Positions 11,501-21,992 of a stretch of 22,694 nt of DNA are shown here, in pieces (positions within the stretch are counted from its first letter, which is position 1; each line of letters opens with the position of its first letter). Below the pieces are notes generated by a model that saw only the letters and a program-made list of their open reading frames with translations, searched no databases and was not told the origin of the DNA. This stretch comes from Paramacrobiotus richtersi. Lineage: Eukaryota; Tardigrada; Eutardigrada; Parachela; Macrobiotidae. A program made the translations under genes and the position numbers. Location of the stretch: NCBI GenBank assembly GCA_034698045.1, contig JAQGAU010000914.1, forward strand, positions 1 to 22,694, written 5' to 3'.

Positions 11501-14329
11501 TAGTGCGACATATTGCTCACCTGGAATCCCGCCAACACTGCTTCGTAGGCTGACAGCGTAATATCGTTTTCCTACAGTAAAATAACCCGTACACTGGCAC
11601 ACCTGTTTCGCTGACGGTCACCATAAACATGGTCGATTATTACAACATTGTGACTCACATAATAATCAGAGGAATATGTGTAGTTAAATTTGGCCTTTGC
11701 CACTTCTCCAACAGAACTATTGTAGCTCCCTAACGAACCCCAATCTGGAGGAGGAAATCGGATGACTATTACCGACTGGAAGCCTTGAAACAATGAATCC
11801 TGAAATTCGAATCACAGCATTCTTTCGTTTATGCTGCACATACCATAACTTATCAAATATTATTCTTAATTATTACAGAATTATTATTACATTACTACAG
11901 ATAATTATTACAGAAATTCATTCCCAAGAATGTCGGAACTTACCTGGTCGCTTGCAGAGTTCATTCTCCAGGTTAGGTGACTTGTTTCCGGCACTTGGAT
12001 GGATTGTTGATAAAGCCAGACCTAGAGCAGCTGTTTATTATGAATGACAAGACAGGAAAATCGATATCTCAGACATTCGGAAATGAAAAACTATAAGTGT
12101 TAACTTTAGCTTTGAACAGAAAAACAGATTACACAAATGTGCAGTTGAACTGCATTATCCTCGTCTAACGACCTCTTCAGTGTTAGCTTGTCATTATTAA
12201 TCTGTCTACGCATATGGTGCTCGATCTTGATTACTGAGCAATATTGCTCACGATCACTGTGTATACTGTTTTCATATTGAATTTTTGCCTTTGTGGCAAC
12301 TCACATACTCCCTTCCTGTCATGTTTAATTTCCGTGCAACGAGCTGCAAGAAGAACTGTAGTTACAACTTATAGTCAACATCACAGGTGAATCAGTTTTC
12401 TATGTAAACTTTAGCGGTATTATGACCTTTTGCTAAAATTTGCTATTTTTTCCGCAAGTACCAGTATATTTTCCATGATGTCTGCATTGGTTCCAACAAG
12501 CAAAACTAGAAAATGCCACAGAAAATTAGCGTTCAAGGTCATAGAACACGGTCCATGTATTTTACAAAGCGTACTTCGACTTTGTGACTTTGCTCTCAAG
12601 AGGATGCTTGTAAAATCCGGATTGTACCGCGAATCAAACTTTTCCAGAAACATTTGGAACTCTCCAGGAAATTCCGTCAGAACACTTTGAAATCCGCGAC
12701 AAGCAACAATATACATGGTTGCTGCGCTGGGATACAGCGAAAGGTCATCGCAGAGAACCGTGACAGTGGTCCACTTGAACATTCGCAGGAACTCTCGAAT
12801 AGCCTTTGAGCACTGCCCTTGTCCAGCCGAACTGAAGGTTGTTATTGTCGGATAACGTCTCCGATTGGACAAGGCTTGATCAGCGGATGTGCTGAAATGA
12901 GATCATATTGATAACGTACTCGAGCTCAGTAGAGAGACAATAACGTAATCTCAGTAATCGTCCATTACGTTATAATTATTCGAAATGGCTAAATCTTTTA
13001 GAGTTCAGATTCTGCATGTATTCTTAAATCATCCAGCCTTAGAGGAGATCCAAATGATAGTTACGTCGACTTACTCAGATGCGTGACGCTTTAAGTATCG
13101 ATTACTGTTTTTATGTTAATCTTAATCGAGACACCTAGATTCACTTGTGTTTTTCGAACGATACCGTACAACCTTGATGGAGTTAATTAAGGCAAAATAC
13201 GGTATCTGAAAACGACAACAGACTGTGCTTTTATGGACTTTTCGCTAATTACACTCTGTCATCGTCGCGCCATAATGCTCCTAGATTCGTCTACGGCCAT
13301 TGGTCAGAGATTATACTTGAGGATGAACCTCTTGTTTGTTATCTTTTTAACGTTCTAACGACAACCTATGCGAACCGGTGCAGTGCTGGATAAGAAAACG
13401 GCAGACCGAAAATTCGTGTTTTTCTGACATTTGTAATTGTCCCTAGAAATGTTAACAGCGTGTTGACTTAGTATAAAAACCAACCTGGTAAGCAGCGGAA
13501 CGTCCAACTCTGAAAAAAAACCAGATCGGTGATAAAATATGAAGTATATATAGCAAAGGAGCGAAATGACGCAACAGAGAGCAGGTGGCAATCTTACCTC
13601 TCGCAAAATCTCCGAGTGTGATCATCTCCAAGCTGCACCCTGTTAATGAATTTCACACGTCGGCGCACTTGGTGAGATATCAATGCGAGTTTTAATTAGT
13701 GACTGAAATTGCCAAATAAGTAGAGCAAAACGATCGTATTTTCTGATACAGTGACACTAGAATTGAACATTTTCTCGGAAACTGAAGGGAGACAAAAAAA
13801 GCGATTTCAGTACGGATATAGGCGTTGAAACGTTTACCATAGGAAGGTTTAGATATGACTTGGCTGTCTTTAAACGTTAAACGACATCATGAGTTTCTCA
13901 ACCACACTGTCGATTGGTTTTTCTAATAATCGACTACTCGTGCATCAGATAAAATTAGTTCGAAAGCTATCAGATCCAGTGCCTTCTTCTACCTGGTGAA
14001 AGTAACAAGGCGAATCCTTGGGTTTCCGCAACAATCTTGATGATCTGTCCCGCCATGTCCGGCATCATGTCACCGGCGTCTCCACATCCAACCACGGCTT
14101 TGTCACTGTACACTTTGTGCCAACGGACATGCGGTGCCAGTGCCGGGTATTTGTTGAATACCGTATCGAAGGCCACTTCGAACACTGGACCGGATGAGTA
14201 CAATCCGTACATTCCGTTGGTGCCAATTATCACTGTGATTATTGTGATGTTTGGTACCGCAGAAACACAGGAAACGATCGGTACAGCTAATATAACGAAA
14301 AAGATGTTCAAACGTATGTTTTGACACAT
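8556..14329 (-). CDS. Receptor guanylyl cyclase B, likely catalytically dead paralogue
   Basis: Complete receptor, 1052 residues. Minus-strand exons: 13993-14329, 13598-13639, 13485-13509, 12575-12891, 12462-12505, 12305-12343, 11944-12021, 11659-11799, 11521-11571, 11260-11433, 10998-11136, 10584-10939, 10346-10519, 9980-10292, 9610-9919, 9333-9552, 9124-9277, 8999-9047, 8856-8905, 8696-8787, 8556-8609; every phase matches. Order: signal peptide (from 14329), ligand-binding domain, transmembrane helix (VGAVLFVIVVSAATGIPLGY), kinase-homology domain (GLSYLH, WDAPEQHAG, DIFSFGIVMGEI), signalling helix, cyclase domain ending GKTAMMTFWL. The two metal-binding Asp are replaced: FSSLVGF has Ser (9474-9476) and KIETIKGSYM has Gly (9342-9344). 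Glu of KIET, Cys of PRYC and Asn/Arg of NTGSR remain. The reading frame is intact, so it looks like a maintained pseudo-enzyme rather than a decaying pseudogene. Confidence 0.88.
9920..9979 (-). other. 60-bp in-frame intron (or optional exon segment) of rGC-B
   Basis: This stretch has GT...AG ends, a length divisible by three and no stop, so exon 9610-10292 can be read straight through with 20 extra residues. rGC-A has a phase-1 intron at the matching place in its kinase-homology domain (3679-3731), so I treat it as an intron. Confidence 0.6.
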
Positions 14330-16216
14330 TGTAAAGATGGATATTTTGCGCCGCTTCAGATGTATGTTAGACCGTGATCGACTTGTATTTTATTCGACAT
14401 CAGCTGCACTGAACAGAATTAGTGCATATTATTGCGGTTTAGCGACTGTGCAACGGGCTGTGAGGTTCAGGTGTTAATACACTCCAACACAATGATTGGG
14501 ATGTTTTATTTGGATGATTCCTGATCATTGAACTTGAATTCAGCCACACCGGAAATACAATCCATGAGTATTTTTGACGTGTGTGTAATGTGGAGGACAA
14601 TACAACGCAAACCTTACAGTTAGGTGTGGCAATACCTATATGACATGGATATGCCATAGAAGCTATACATAACTGTAGTTGCCCAAGGGAAATTCCCGTT
14701 TCACACAGCAGCGTAGACATAAAATCCCGTACACTGAAAAACTCCAGTTGATACTGTCATTCGCGTGCAAATGATTAACTATGACCAACGGCAAATGCGC
14801 AATGTAAAGTACTTTTGCAATGGTTCATGCAGCATAATTTTTGCGCTGGGATGGTGTTTCACCAAACAACGCTGTATGTAAACGCCAGTAGATAAACAGT
14901 ATCATGTTCGGTGGAATATATTGACACAAAAGCATAAATTATAGCCGAAGAGACTAAATTCTGTCCCGGGTTTCAGAGACAAAATCTCCAGGATCTTCAG
15001 CGAGCCCAGGTCATTCGTTTCAAAGGACGATTCAATCCTCCGCAAACCCAGTGTTAACTGTCAAATTTGGGACTTCTGATATCACTTAATCAAGAAACGC
15101 GAACAGGCACCAGAAGATCTTTTCTGGGCATCACGCTATCAAGAAAAATAATCGCCGGGTTCCGTGGTCATTTGAAGAATAAGTCAGCGTTATTGCATAA
15201 CTGTTATTATGGCGCTGTATTATGACAACAAGAATGTTTGTGAACGACTGTAGATACACATGTACACAAACCGTATACGTATGTTCACGCGCAATATTGT
15301 GGCAGTCACGATAGCATTCCTGAAGGATGTTTGCAATTGATAAGCGCACCGGCGGGCACTACTGTAGATGGACACTTTTGGTACGAGTACACTTTCCACA
15401 GTTCAATCATCGCGTTAGTCATTATTGCTTCGTGTATCGTTTCTGCAGGCGTACGCTCATAGTTTGAAATGGCTGTGACTTGTTATTTTCAAAGAGATAA
15501 CGGCGGTACCGTACAGTACCCCGTGCATAAAATTCGTGCCACGGTTTCACCATGATTCTGGTGTTCGGGCAGTAGTAACGGTAAACAGAATATTATATGC
15601 ACTACCTATACATTATACACTAGGGAAGCTCCTTACTACCTAAAACATCAGACCGCTCCCTTAGAAAAGTATATTATGAGACACTACAATATCAGCGTTA
15701 AAAAACACTGAACATATTCGATCCAATTTAGCCCAGCGGGCGAATATTCATGTCTGCAGATATAACCGCAGCAGCTGTTCTCGAAAAAATGAGTAAATCG
15801 CTCAAATCACAAGCCGAAGGCAGGTTCGACACTCTCACATTCTTTATTATAACTTAAAATACCAAGCGTTTGAGTGTCATGAATACGTACAGCCTGACAC
15901 AGAATCGAAAAGGCACGAAAAATACACAACTTCTGTCTGTATAATTATGCTCACAAATTCACAATTGTACACCTTTGCAACAATGTACATCTACATAAAA
16001 AAGTGCATATTATATGCATAATTTCGCTAAAATTAGTATAGTACTTAACAAGTTAGCAACATCAAGCTGGATAATAATATAAACTTACTAGTATAACAGG
16101 CCAAACCTGTTGTTGTCAAGCAGACGTCGTAACTGCAAAAATGCAGTTAAATCTGCAGTGCGTTCTCAGCAAAACGTACCCACGAATACAATGCATAACG
16201 AAAGTTTCTTTTTTCC
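14330..16216. other. Gene-free, AT-rich interval
   Basis: About 1.9 kb upstream of rGC-B and downstream of the RVSF-protein gene. I see no convincing exon, RNA gene or repeat array. A minus-strand AATAAA near 15843-15848 could serve the RVSF gene, and an AACTGCA hairpin lies near 16131. Confidence 0.5.
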
Positions 16217-17215
16217 CTAGACCGACCTCTGAGTGCTGGTAGCTCGAGGGCGTGTTTTCAGTATTGGCTTCCAACTAGATTCCCCACCGCTGGAATGCGC
16301 TTTATGACCGGCAAACTCTGCTTGTCCTCGAATCCTACTCCTTCTGGTTTCTTCTTCAGTCAAGCGTTTCTGATCGTGCCACATCTTCTTCAGGTTCACC
16401 ATCAGCGCCTTAACCCCATCCTTCGGCTGATTCGACTCTTGAGCAGCACTGTGTGTCGGCGTGTCCTCCCAAGTGTTGTTCCGTTGACGATAGCCATTCA
16501 GAATAAACGGATTCCGTGTGGGCACCATTCGAATCTCATTCCGATTGGTCTGATGCTCCTCGGTTTCTTGGGTATGGGTGGGTTTGCGGTAGCGCTGCAG
16601 CTCACTGGGAAAAGACACTCTTTTATTTATTTCAGGTTTTTTGGGAGAAATTTCTTCATCATTGGGATCGTCAGATTCGCGGAATGACGGGGAAGGGCAT
16701 TTCAGGATGGGAGTTAACGGTCGTCCAGTTGGACTTAAATACTTTGTGGTTACGGAGGATGACAGCTCGTCGGCACCGGTCAAGTCCGAGACTTCGTTAT
16801 CTTCTTCATCAGCTGGAGGTGTGATGCGGATAAACTGTGGCTTCTTGATAAGAATTTGTTCTGACTTCTTCGGAGTTTCTCTAAGAGATTCCTGTTGACT
16901 TTGGACAATTCCAACGGAAGCGAGTGAATGTAATCTGGAATTTTGACCGGTTGGAGATTGCCCAACATTCGCATCGGAATTCTGAGTGATGGGACGTTTT
17001 TCAGAGCTCTGATTGGACGGAAACGTGAAGCGACTCTTGCTAGGTGAGGAGGCTTGCGAGTTCTGATTGGTCGAAGCTGTCCGGTGATTCGGATTGGGGG
17101 AAATGTCCCGTGCTCTGTCCTGAGCGATTCTTCGCGAAAGTATGGATAGATGCATTTGAGTATCGCAAAACAGCTGATGAATATAAATGTTATCGGTCCA
17201 AAAATCCGAAACCAT
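16217..17215 (-). CDS. Disordered protein with RVSF (PP1-docking-like) motif
   Basis: An uninterrupted 332-codon frame whose family I do not recognise. The sequence is low in hydrophobic residues and rich in Ser, Asn, Gln, Lys, Glu and Pro, typical of disorder. Visible elements: an acidic patch (PPADEEDNEVSDL), two PILK motifs (TPILKCPSPS at 168 and KPILKTRP at 316), KRVSFPSEL with the RVSF motif at 199-202 (an RVxF-type PP1 docking sequence), and a charged, probably helical stretch (VKALMVNLKKMWHDQKRL). The Met at 17215 follows an in-frame TAA by eight codons. An alternative Met (MHLSILSRR) lies 20 codons in. A transmembrane-coding frame overlaps its first part, so the true N-terminus may be that of the next entry. 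Confidence 0.6.
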   Translation of the reverse strand: MVSDFWTDNIYIHQLFCDTQMHLSILSRRIAQDRARDISPNPNHRTASTNQNSQASSPSKSRFTFPSNQSSEKRPITQNSDANVGQSPTGQNSRLHSLASVGIVQSQQESLRETPKKSEQILIKKPQFIRITPPADEEDNEVSDLTGADELSSSVTTKYLSPTGRPLTPILKCPSPSFRESDDPNDEEISPKKPEINKRVSFPSELQRYRKPTHTQETEEHQTNRNEIRMVPTRNPFILNGYRQRNNTWEDTPTHSAAQESNQPKDGVKALMVNLKKMWHDQKRLTEEETRRSRIRGQAEFAGHKAHSSGGESSWKPILKTRPRATSTQRSV

Positions 17216-17445
17216 TGATTGAAACCAGTATCGTAATTAACGTGCTGCTGAATCGGAGGAAAACGTCAAAAAGCGGTATCAGTGTTATTTTCACAGACTG
17301 TATCGATTGCAGTTCATAAAAAAGTTACGTGCAGCGTATTTGGGGTGTCGAGCAGTCGGAGAGAAAACCGTGTGACAGCTCCATGAAGGCAAAAAAAACA
17401 AAAACCGTGTTGAGCTCGCAACTTGTTTACCTCGAGATGGTTCAT
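16780..17445 (-). CDS. Possible spliced N-terminus with transmembrane helix, overlapping frame
   Basis: ATG at 17445 (context GAAAATGA) encodes MNHLE up to a GTAAAC donor. An acceptor at 17248 joins in phase 0 to a frame reading QHVNYDTGFNQWF and then a hydrophobic span (FGPITFIFISCFAILKCIY), open to a stop at 16780-16782, 160 residues in all. The first part looks like a real signal-anchor; the later part is basic and unstructured and shadows the 332-codon frame. No splice site joins the two frames. Either this short protein is real, or a one-base indel separates the membrane anchor from the RVSF tail. Confidence 0.4.
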
Positions 17446-17668
17446 TTTCCCGGAGGATATTCTGTTCTTGTTATCGGACAATCACATTTGTGAATGAAGA
17501 AATATCATGTGAGTTCTGTATGTACTGTACAAAGTAACGAACGTACCTAAAAGCCCTAATTAATTGTGCACCGTACTGTGTAACTACCAGAAGGTGCAAT
17601 TCTACGGTATGTACATAATTATAGTACTTACTTCCGGTGATAAACGTAGCGGTGCTGTTTCGATCCAT
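17431..17668 (-). promoter_or_regulatory. Possible upstream ORF overlapping the start codon
   Basis: ATG at 17668 (MDRNSTATFITG) runs to a GTAAGT donor at 17631. An acceptor at 17462 joins it in phase to KYPPGK and a TGA that overlaps the downstream ATG at 17445 as ATGA. It could be a short leader ORF of the transmembrane/RVSF gene; no transcript evidence. Confidence 0.3.
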
Positions 17669-18361
17669 ACAACGGTACTAGAAACGTATTAGTTATGAAT
17701 TAACAGCATTCGGCAATTTTTCCGCCACCGCTTACTGTGTACTTGTCTCACAGTTTAACGGTCCAATGAGGCAATATTCTGGGTTATGTCGGTACTCAGT
17801 ACATCAGAATACTCCCATTAATTGCACATTCCGCGCATACAAGCAGTATTTATGTTGCGAAAATTATGATTGTCTGTTTGCAAGAAACTGTACATAGCAC
17901 GTCAATGCATGCACGCACCCACCGCGTATTTAGTTCTAACTGCCAGTTGTGCGGCACGATGGTTTCTAGAATTTCTCGACAAGTGGGATCCATTCGCAGG
18001 ATGGTGTATAATTATATCTAACGTGATAAAGCCTCTGAGTCCGGAAACTCACGTGACTTTCTCCGGCCCGCTTGACCTTTACAAAGATATCGACCGCGTA
18101 TGAAATATGGCACTTCTTTACCTTTTACGTAGCTTGTATGTCGGCCAAGATAAGTGACGTGCATAACTAATATAAATCACCACGGCGATTCACCGCCATC
18201 CAGATACCGGCGTGAAAGCCCTTGCGGCTTGCGTGGCACAAGGACCGCAGAAGTCTAGCAGCGTTAATAAATTTAATATATCCTGAAAATTGCAGATACC
18301 GTACTTGAGAGCAGACGCGAAAATCCAGACGAAAGTGTTATCTGTACACACTGTACTTCTA
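17669..18361. other. Intergenic interval before the left dispersed repeat
   Basis: I see no supported gene. The only notable item is a GC-rich patch at 18180-18236 that can fold as a small three-way junction. A 77-codon stop-free stretch at 17870-18103 on the plus strand has no recognisable domain. Confidence 0.45.
18180..18236 (+). other. Potential three-way-junction RNA fold
   Basis: CCACG (18180) pairs with CGTGG (18232), CGCC (18194) with GGCG (18209), and AAGCC (18216) with GGCTT (18226). It does not match tRNA or a hammerhead core, so this is only a folding possibility. Confidence 0.25.
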
Positions 18362-18597
18362 TATCAATCAAAGATCTATAATACGGACCCCAGGGTCAAA
18401 AAACCCAAAAAACCAAATCAAATCACGAAAAACCCACAACACCCCTAGGTCGGTCATAGTCGAAAACGGGGACAAATGATCTTTTTATTCAAAAAAAGTC
18501 GGACCCGGCACAGTACGCATCTTTTCAAATCGCTCATTCTTAGCGCAAAGGTTACTGTAAAGGATAAACCAAACCGTGATATACCGTTGCTTGGAGG
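18362..18597 (+). repeat. Dispersed repeat, copy 1
   Basis: Direct-orientation relative of 21993-22257. Shared blocks in the same order: TATCAATCAAAGATCT, ATACGGACCCCAGGGTCAAA, AACCAAATCAAATCACG, CTAGGTCGG, GCAAAGGTTAC and ATACCGT. It is strongly diverged, with small indels. There is no coding capacity and no obvious terminal inverted repeat, so it may be a short non-autonomous transposon or SINE-like element. Confidence 0.75.
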
Positions 18598-19236
18598 AAA
18601 ACCTGTAAATTGTAATTTACTATCCAATAACCGGCATTTACCATCTTTCAACATTTCGAATGGCACAAGGAAAACCTTTTCGGTACCCCAACGTTTTAAC
18701 GAACCCGCCTAAAAACCCCAACGCCCAAAAAAACGAATCTAACGCCTATTTAATACACTGAAAAAACCAGATCAGCGTGCAAAAGCTCTAACCCGTCACA
18801 ACGAGCGAAAATATACTGCCATCAGTACCAATTACGTTATTGAACTACAATGGTTCATCTCTGAATTTTTAATTTGATCGATGCGGTGCTCACTATTTAT
18901 GCAGTGACACAGGACAACAATGCTGTCACGAATTCACATATTCTGCACGAAGAAAACGAAATGCTTTTACACAGAGATTTTTATTCAACTTTGCACGTAC
19001 CGCATACTAACTTATTCCAACCACAACCACTGTTGAATATGCTACATACAAGTTAGTGTACAGATGAACCACCCAGCAGCAGCTTTGTAATAAAAAAGAA
19101 TGATTCTTATTAAGTATGTAAGGTATTGGCGAAAGTACACAGCAAAACATATTTCAACAGGTTACAGTCCAAAATGCTGAAAAGCTATTCACTGTTGTTC
19201 ACAACTATACAAAAGGGTCAAACGGGTTCAGAATAG
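18598..19236. other. 3' flank of the BTB gene
   Basis: AT-rich, with no supported gene. A minus-strand AATAAA at 18980-18985 lies about 250 bp beyond the BTB stop codon and could be its poly(A) signal. Confidence 0.45.
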
Positions 19237-21472
19237 TTAAGGAACGTGGAACTGGAAGTTGGTAAGACCCTGAATTCCCTTATCGTCCCACGAGTCGAGA
19301 GGCGCCGCAGTTCCATTCATACTGCCAACAATCAAACCGAAGACGGCGCTATGACAAACAGCAGGCTTCCTGCCGATACCGATGCGTGTATTACAGGCAG
19401 TGCCCCCGAGCATGTCCCATTCAAACCAGCAAGCACCCTTCGCCGAGTACGACAAGATGCTGCGCTCTTCCAACACAGCTGCAGGGAACGGCACAGTTTT
19501 GCCCGGATATTCGTTATCGTAGGACGCGATCCGGATGTGCAGCTTGCTCTCAACTAGCTGCTCGAGAAATGCACAGCACCTCGGCGCTAAATCTGGCCGG
19601 GCCATCAGTAACATCGCACTGCCGACCAATCCCGCTCGGGTGCCGACCGGAGCAGTTACCAGGTCGAAAAAGCAGAATAAGGGACCGTCCAAGGGCCTGC
19701 GTGGCGTTGTGATGAATGGTAGCGCAGGTTTGACGCGCGCAAAGAGGAACTGATAGACACTGCTGGTCTCCTCGGCAGTGAGTACTCCATCCTACAACGA
19801 TAAACGAGAGCTGACATATTACGGTATTGTACCGAATAGATGAAGCATTCGCGATCAAGTGTAACACTATTACAATGCTGCACCTCGCCAGCCATGCACG
19901 CCGGCTGTGTGGTTGGGCGATGATATTCGGTTAACCCCTGATTCCAGTTAACCCACTCACGTCTGTACGAGCGGGCCAAAGTGTACAGAAAAACAGACAA
20001 ACTGGTCGGGAACCGAGCTAATCGTATGTACTACATGCCTACCGTTACAGGTCCGTCGGCCAGCTCGACGGCCGTGAACATAGGGAAGCGAATCGAATAC
20101 AGCAGCGAGCCAAACGCCTCCCGCAGGGCGCTTCCTGTCACGAGCCCCCCGTTATGTTCCACCCAACTGCAAAACAATATTTCGAGCTGCCGTATTGATA
20201 AATGTAGCCGGTCAGGTTCGTACCGGCGAACACCCCGGTAAATGTCCGTCTCATCAGCGTTGAGATGGATGCAGTCCACAATTCTCTTGATACAGTCAAA
20301 AGAAAGGCGCAGAAAAGCGTCTCCTTGCATCACCTCAGAGGTGCGCAGGGCGATCCGGGCCAGTGCCAGAGCGGCCAGATTCTCTTCGTCCATCTGGGGT
20401 GCCTACGCAGTGCAACGCATATAACTACCAGCCAGCGAGAATTTGCAACAACCACTGCGCAACTGATATGTCCACATTTCGACTTTTTGAGAAGTGCGGT
20501 CGACAACAATAATTGATGACAGTACTTACCTTTTGGAAAACCACGCAGGGATCCTTTGCCAACGCAGCAATATGAAGCTGAATATGATCCCGACAACTGC
20601 GCTCTAATTTGGTGATAAGGTACTTTTTCGCGCAGTACAGGGTATCCATGGCATCCTCCATGCAGTCAGTATCCAGTTCAGCCTTGTCCCCGTATGCGTA
20701 ACTGCAGTTGTTAACAGAAAAGCTTCGTTATTGTATGATTTTCAGCTATCTACCTTAGCAGAGGGTAGCATAAGAGCGCGAAGAACCTTCATTCCCCTAC
20801 ACTAACGAGCTGATAAAGTTGTCAGTAACAGTCAGTATTAGTAACGTCGTCGTCAGTAACACAGTCAGTTATTTTATTTGTTTTGATAACGGGCTAGCGC
20901 ATGAAAAAACTACACAGTCGACACATTCTACTCACAAAGTCACAATTGCCAGTCTACTCAGTAAGTCAATAAAAATTAATCAATGCATAAGGCTTCACGG
21001 TTTCTGGACTCACCGTAGCATGTTCTGGAACGCTTTTGGAGTCACGTCGGGAATCTTTATGTTGTCTTCTGTTTCGGGAAACGAGCCGTAGAACATGGCT
21101 TGGAACATTGAGCTCACCATCGCCAGAATCAACCTTCACAAGCCACAACAGTGCACAGTTTTAGCAGATACGATCGTCTGATATTCTACATCAGCGAACC
21201 CAGGACTACCGAGTCAAGCCTCAGCCTGTCAAGGCTCAGAAGGTTTTCAAAGAAACGGCTGGGCCCGTTTTGATGATTGCTTACTTTGCTGGCTACACTT
21301 ACTTATGGCATCTGAACGTTTTCTGCGGTTCGCTGCTGCCATCGCCCACCAGAAACGTCACGTCGCTGGGGATCTCCTCGTCGGGATGCTCGAGCAGATA
21401 ACGAGCTCGCTTGGCAATGTGCTTGCTGGAATGCCAGTCCTTCACTCCCGTTGCTGTGGATTCCGCAGCCAT
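19237..21472 (-). CDS. BTB-BACK protein, BTBD1/2/3/6-like
   Basis: A 456-residue protein. Minus-strand exons: 21303-21472, 21014-21133, 20530-20701, 20049-20402, 19237-19791; phases agree. The start at 21472 (MAAESTATG) gives the usual short leader. The BTB domain follows (SDVTFLVG, TFRCHK, SSMFQAMFYGSFPE, IPDVTPKAFQNMLRYAY, then DTLYCAKKYLITKLERSC). A BACK region follows in exon 4 (CIKRIVDCIHLNADETDIYRG, then LREAFGSLLYSIRFPMF). Relatives of this kind are Cullin-3 E3 substrate adaptors and carry a C-terminal PHR domain. Here the last 150 or so residues sit where PHR should be, but I cannot see its conserved motifs. Exon 4 has two tandem acceptors nine bases apart (20402 or 20393). The exons look GC-richer than the flanks. 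Confidence 0.85.
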
Positions 21473-21992
21473 CTTGACTTGATAACACAACAACTCGGGA
21501 CGGGAAAGACGCTGCTGCGAACGTCGCTGGAAATTTGGTTCAGGCCTTAGCGATGAAATTCAATGAAATTCAAGGCGATGAAATTCAATGTCCACAAGCA
21601 CAAACGCTCTAAAATCTGAAAGCAATTTCAAGTACTAGTACAGTAAAAGCTGAAATCGTTATCCCTCAATTTCCAAACTCACAGTCATTGTCAGCTGCCG
21701 TCAACTGACTGCCACCTGCTGCGCTGGCTGCTGCTCTATTCTAAGTTGGTAACCAAGGACGGTAGACTTCGTAATTTTTTTTACTGTTTTTTTGCCATGT
21801 ACTGTACAGTACCTACTAGTACAGTATAGACAAGTGTTTTTTTACGAAATCGGCCAGATAATTTACCACAACGGGTTACTCTTCTTTTATTGACTTTTTT
21901 GTTTGTTGTGCTGCCAGATTGTTTATAAGGACGAGCCGGGCCGTCGGTGTACAGTAATATGCGTTTGCAGAAGCCTGCGCCATGGCGACAGT
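21473..21992. other. Upstream region of the BTB gene
   Basis: No gene seen. A short direct repeat of GATGAAATTCAATG units lies at about 21551-21590, followed by T-rich runs near 21775-21900. It probably includes the BTB promoter, but I recognise no core element. Confidence 0.45.

Noticed and set aside
16780..17190. Canonical -1 ribosomal frameshift joining the two overlapping frames
   Set aside because: No X XXY YYZ heptamer in the right register was found. TTTCCCCCA does not fit the zero frame, so an assembly indel is simpler.
17870..18103. Plus-strand 77-codon open frame
   Set aside because: No domain, no splice partners and no support beyond length; length alone is not convincing here.
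18180..18240. tRNA gene
   Set aside because: The cloverleaf is incomplete: no proper T-arm motif, wrong anticodon-arm size and only a five-base-pair closing stem.
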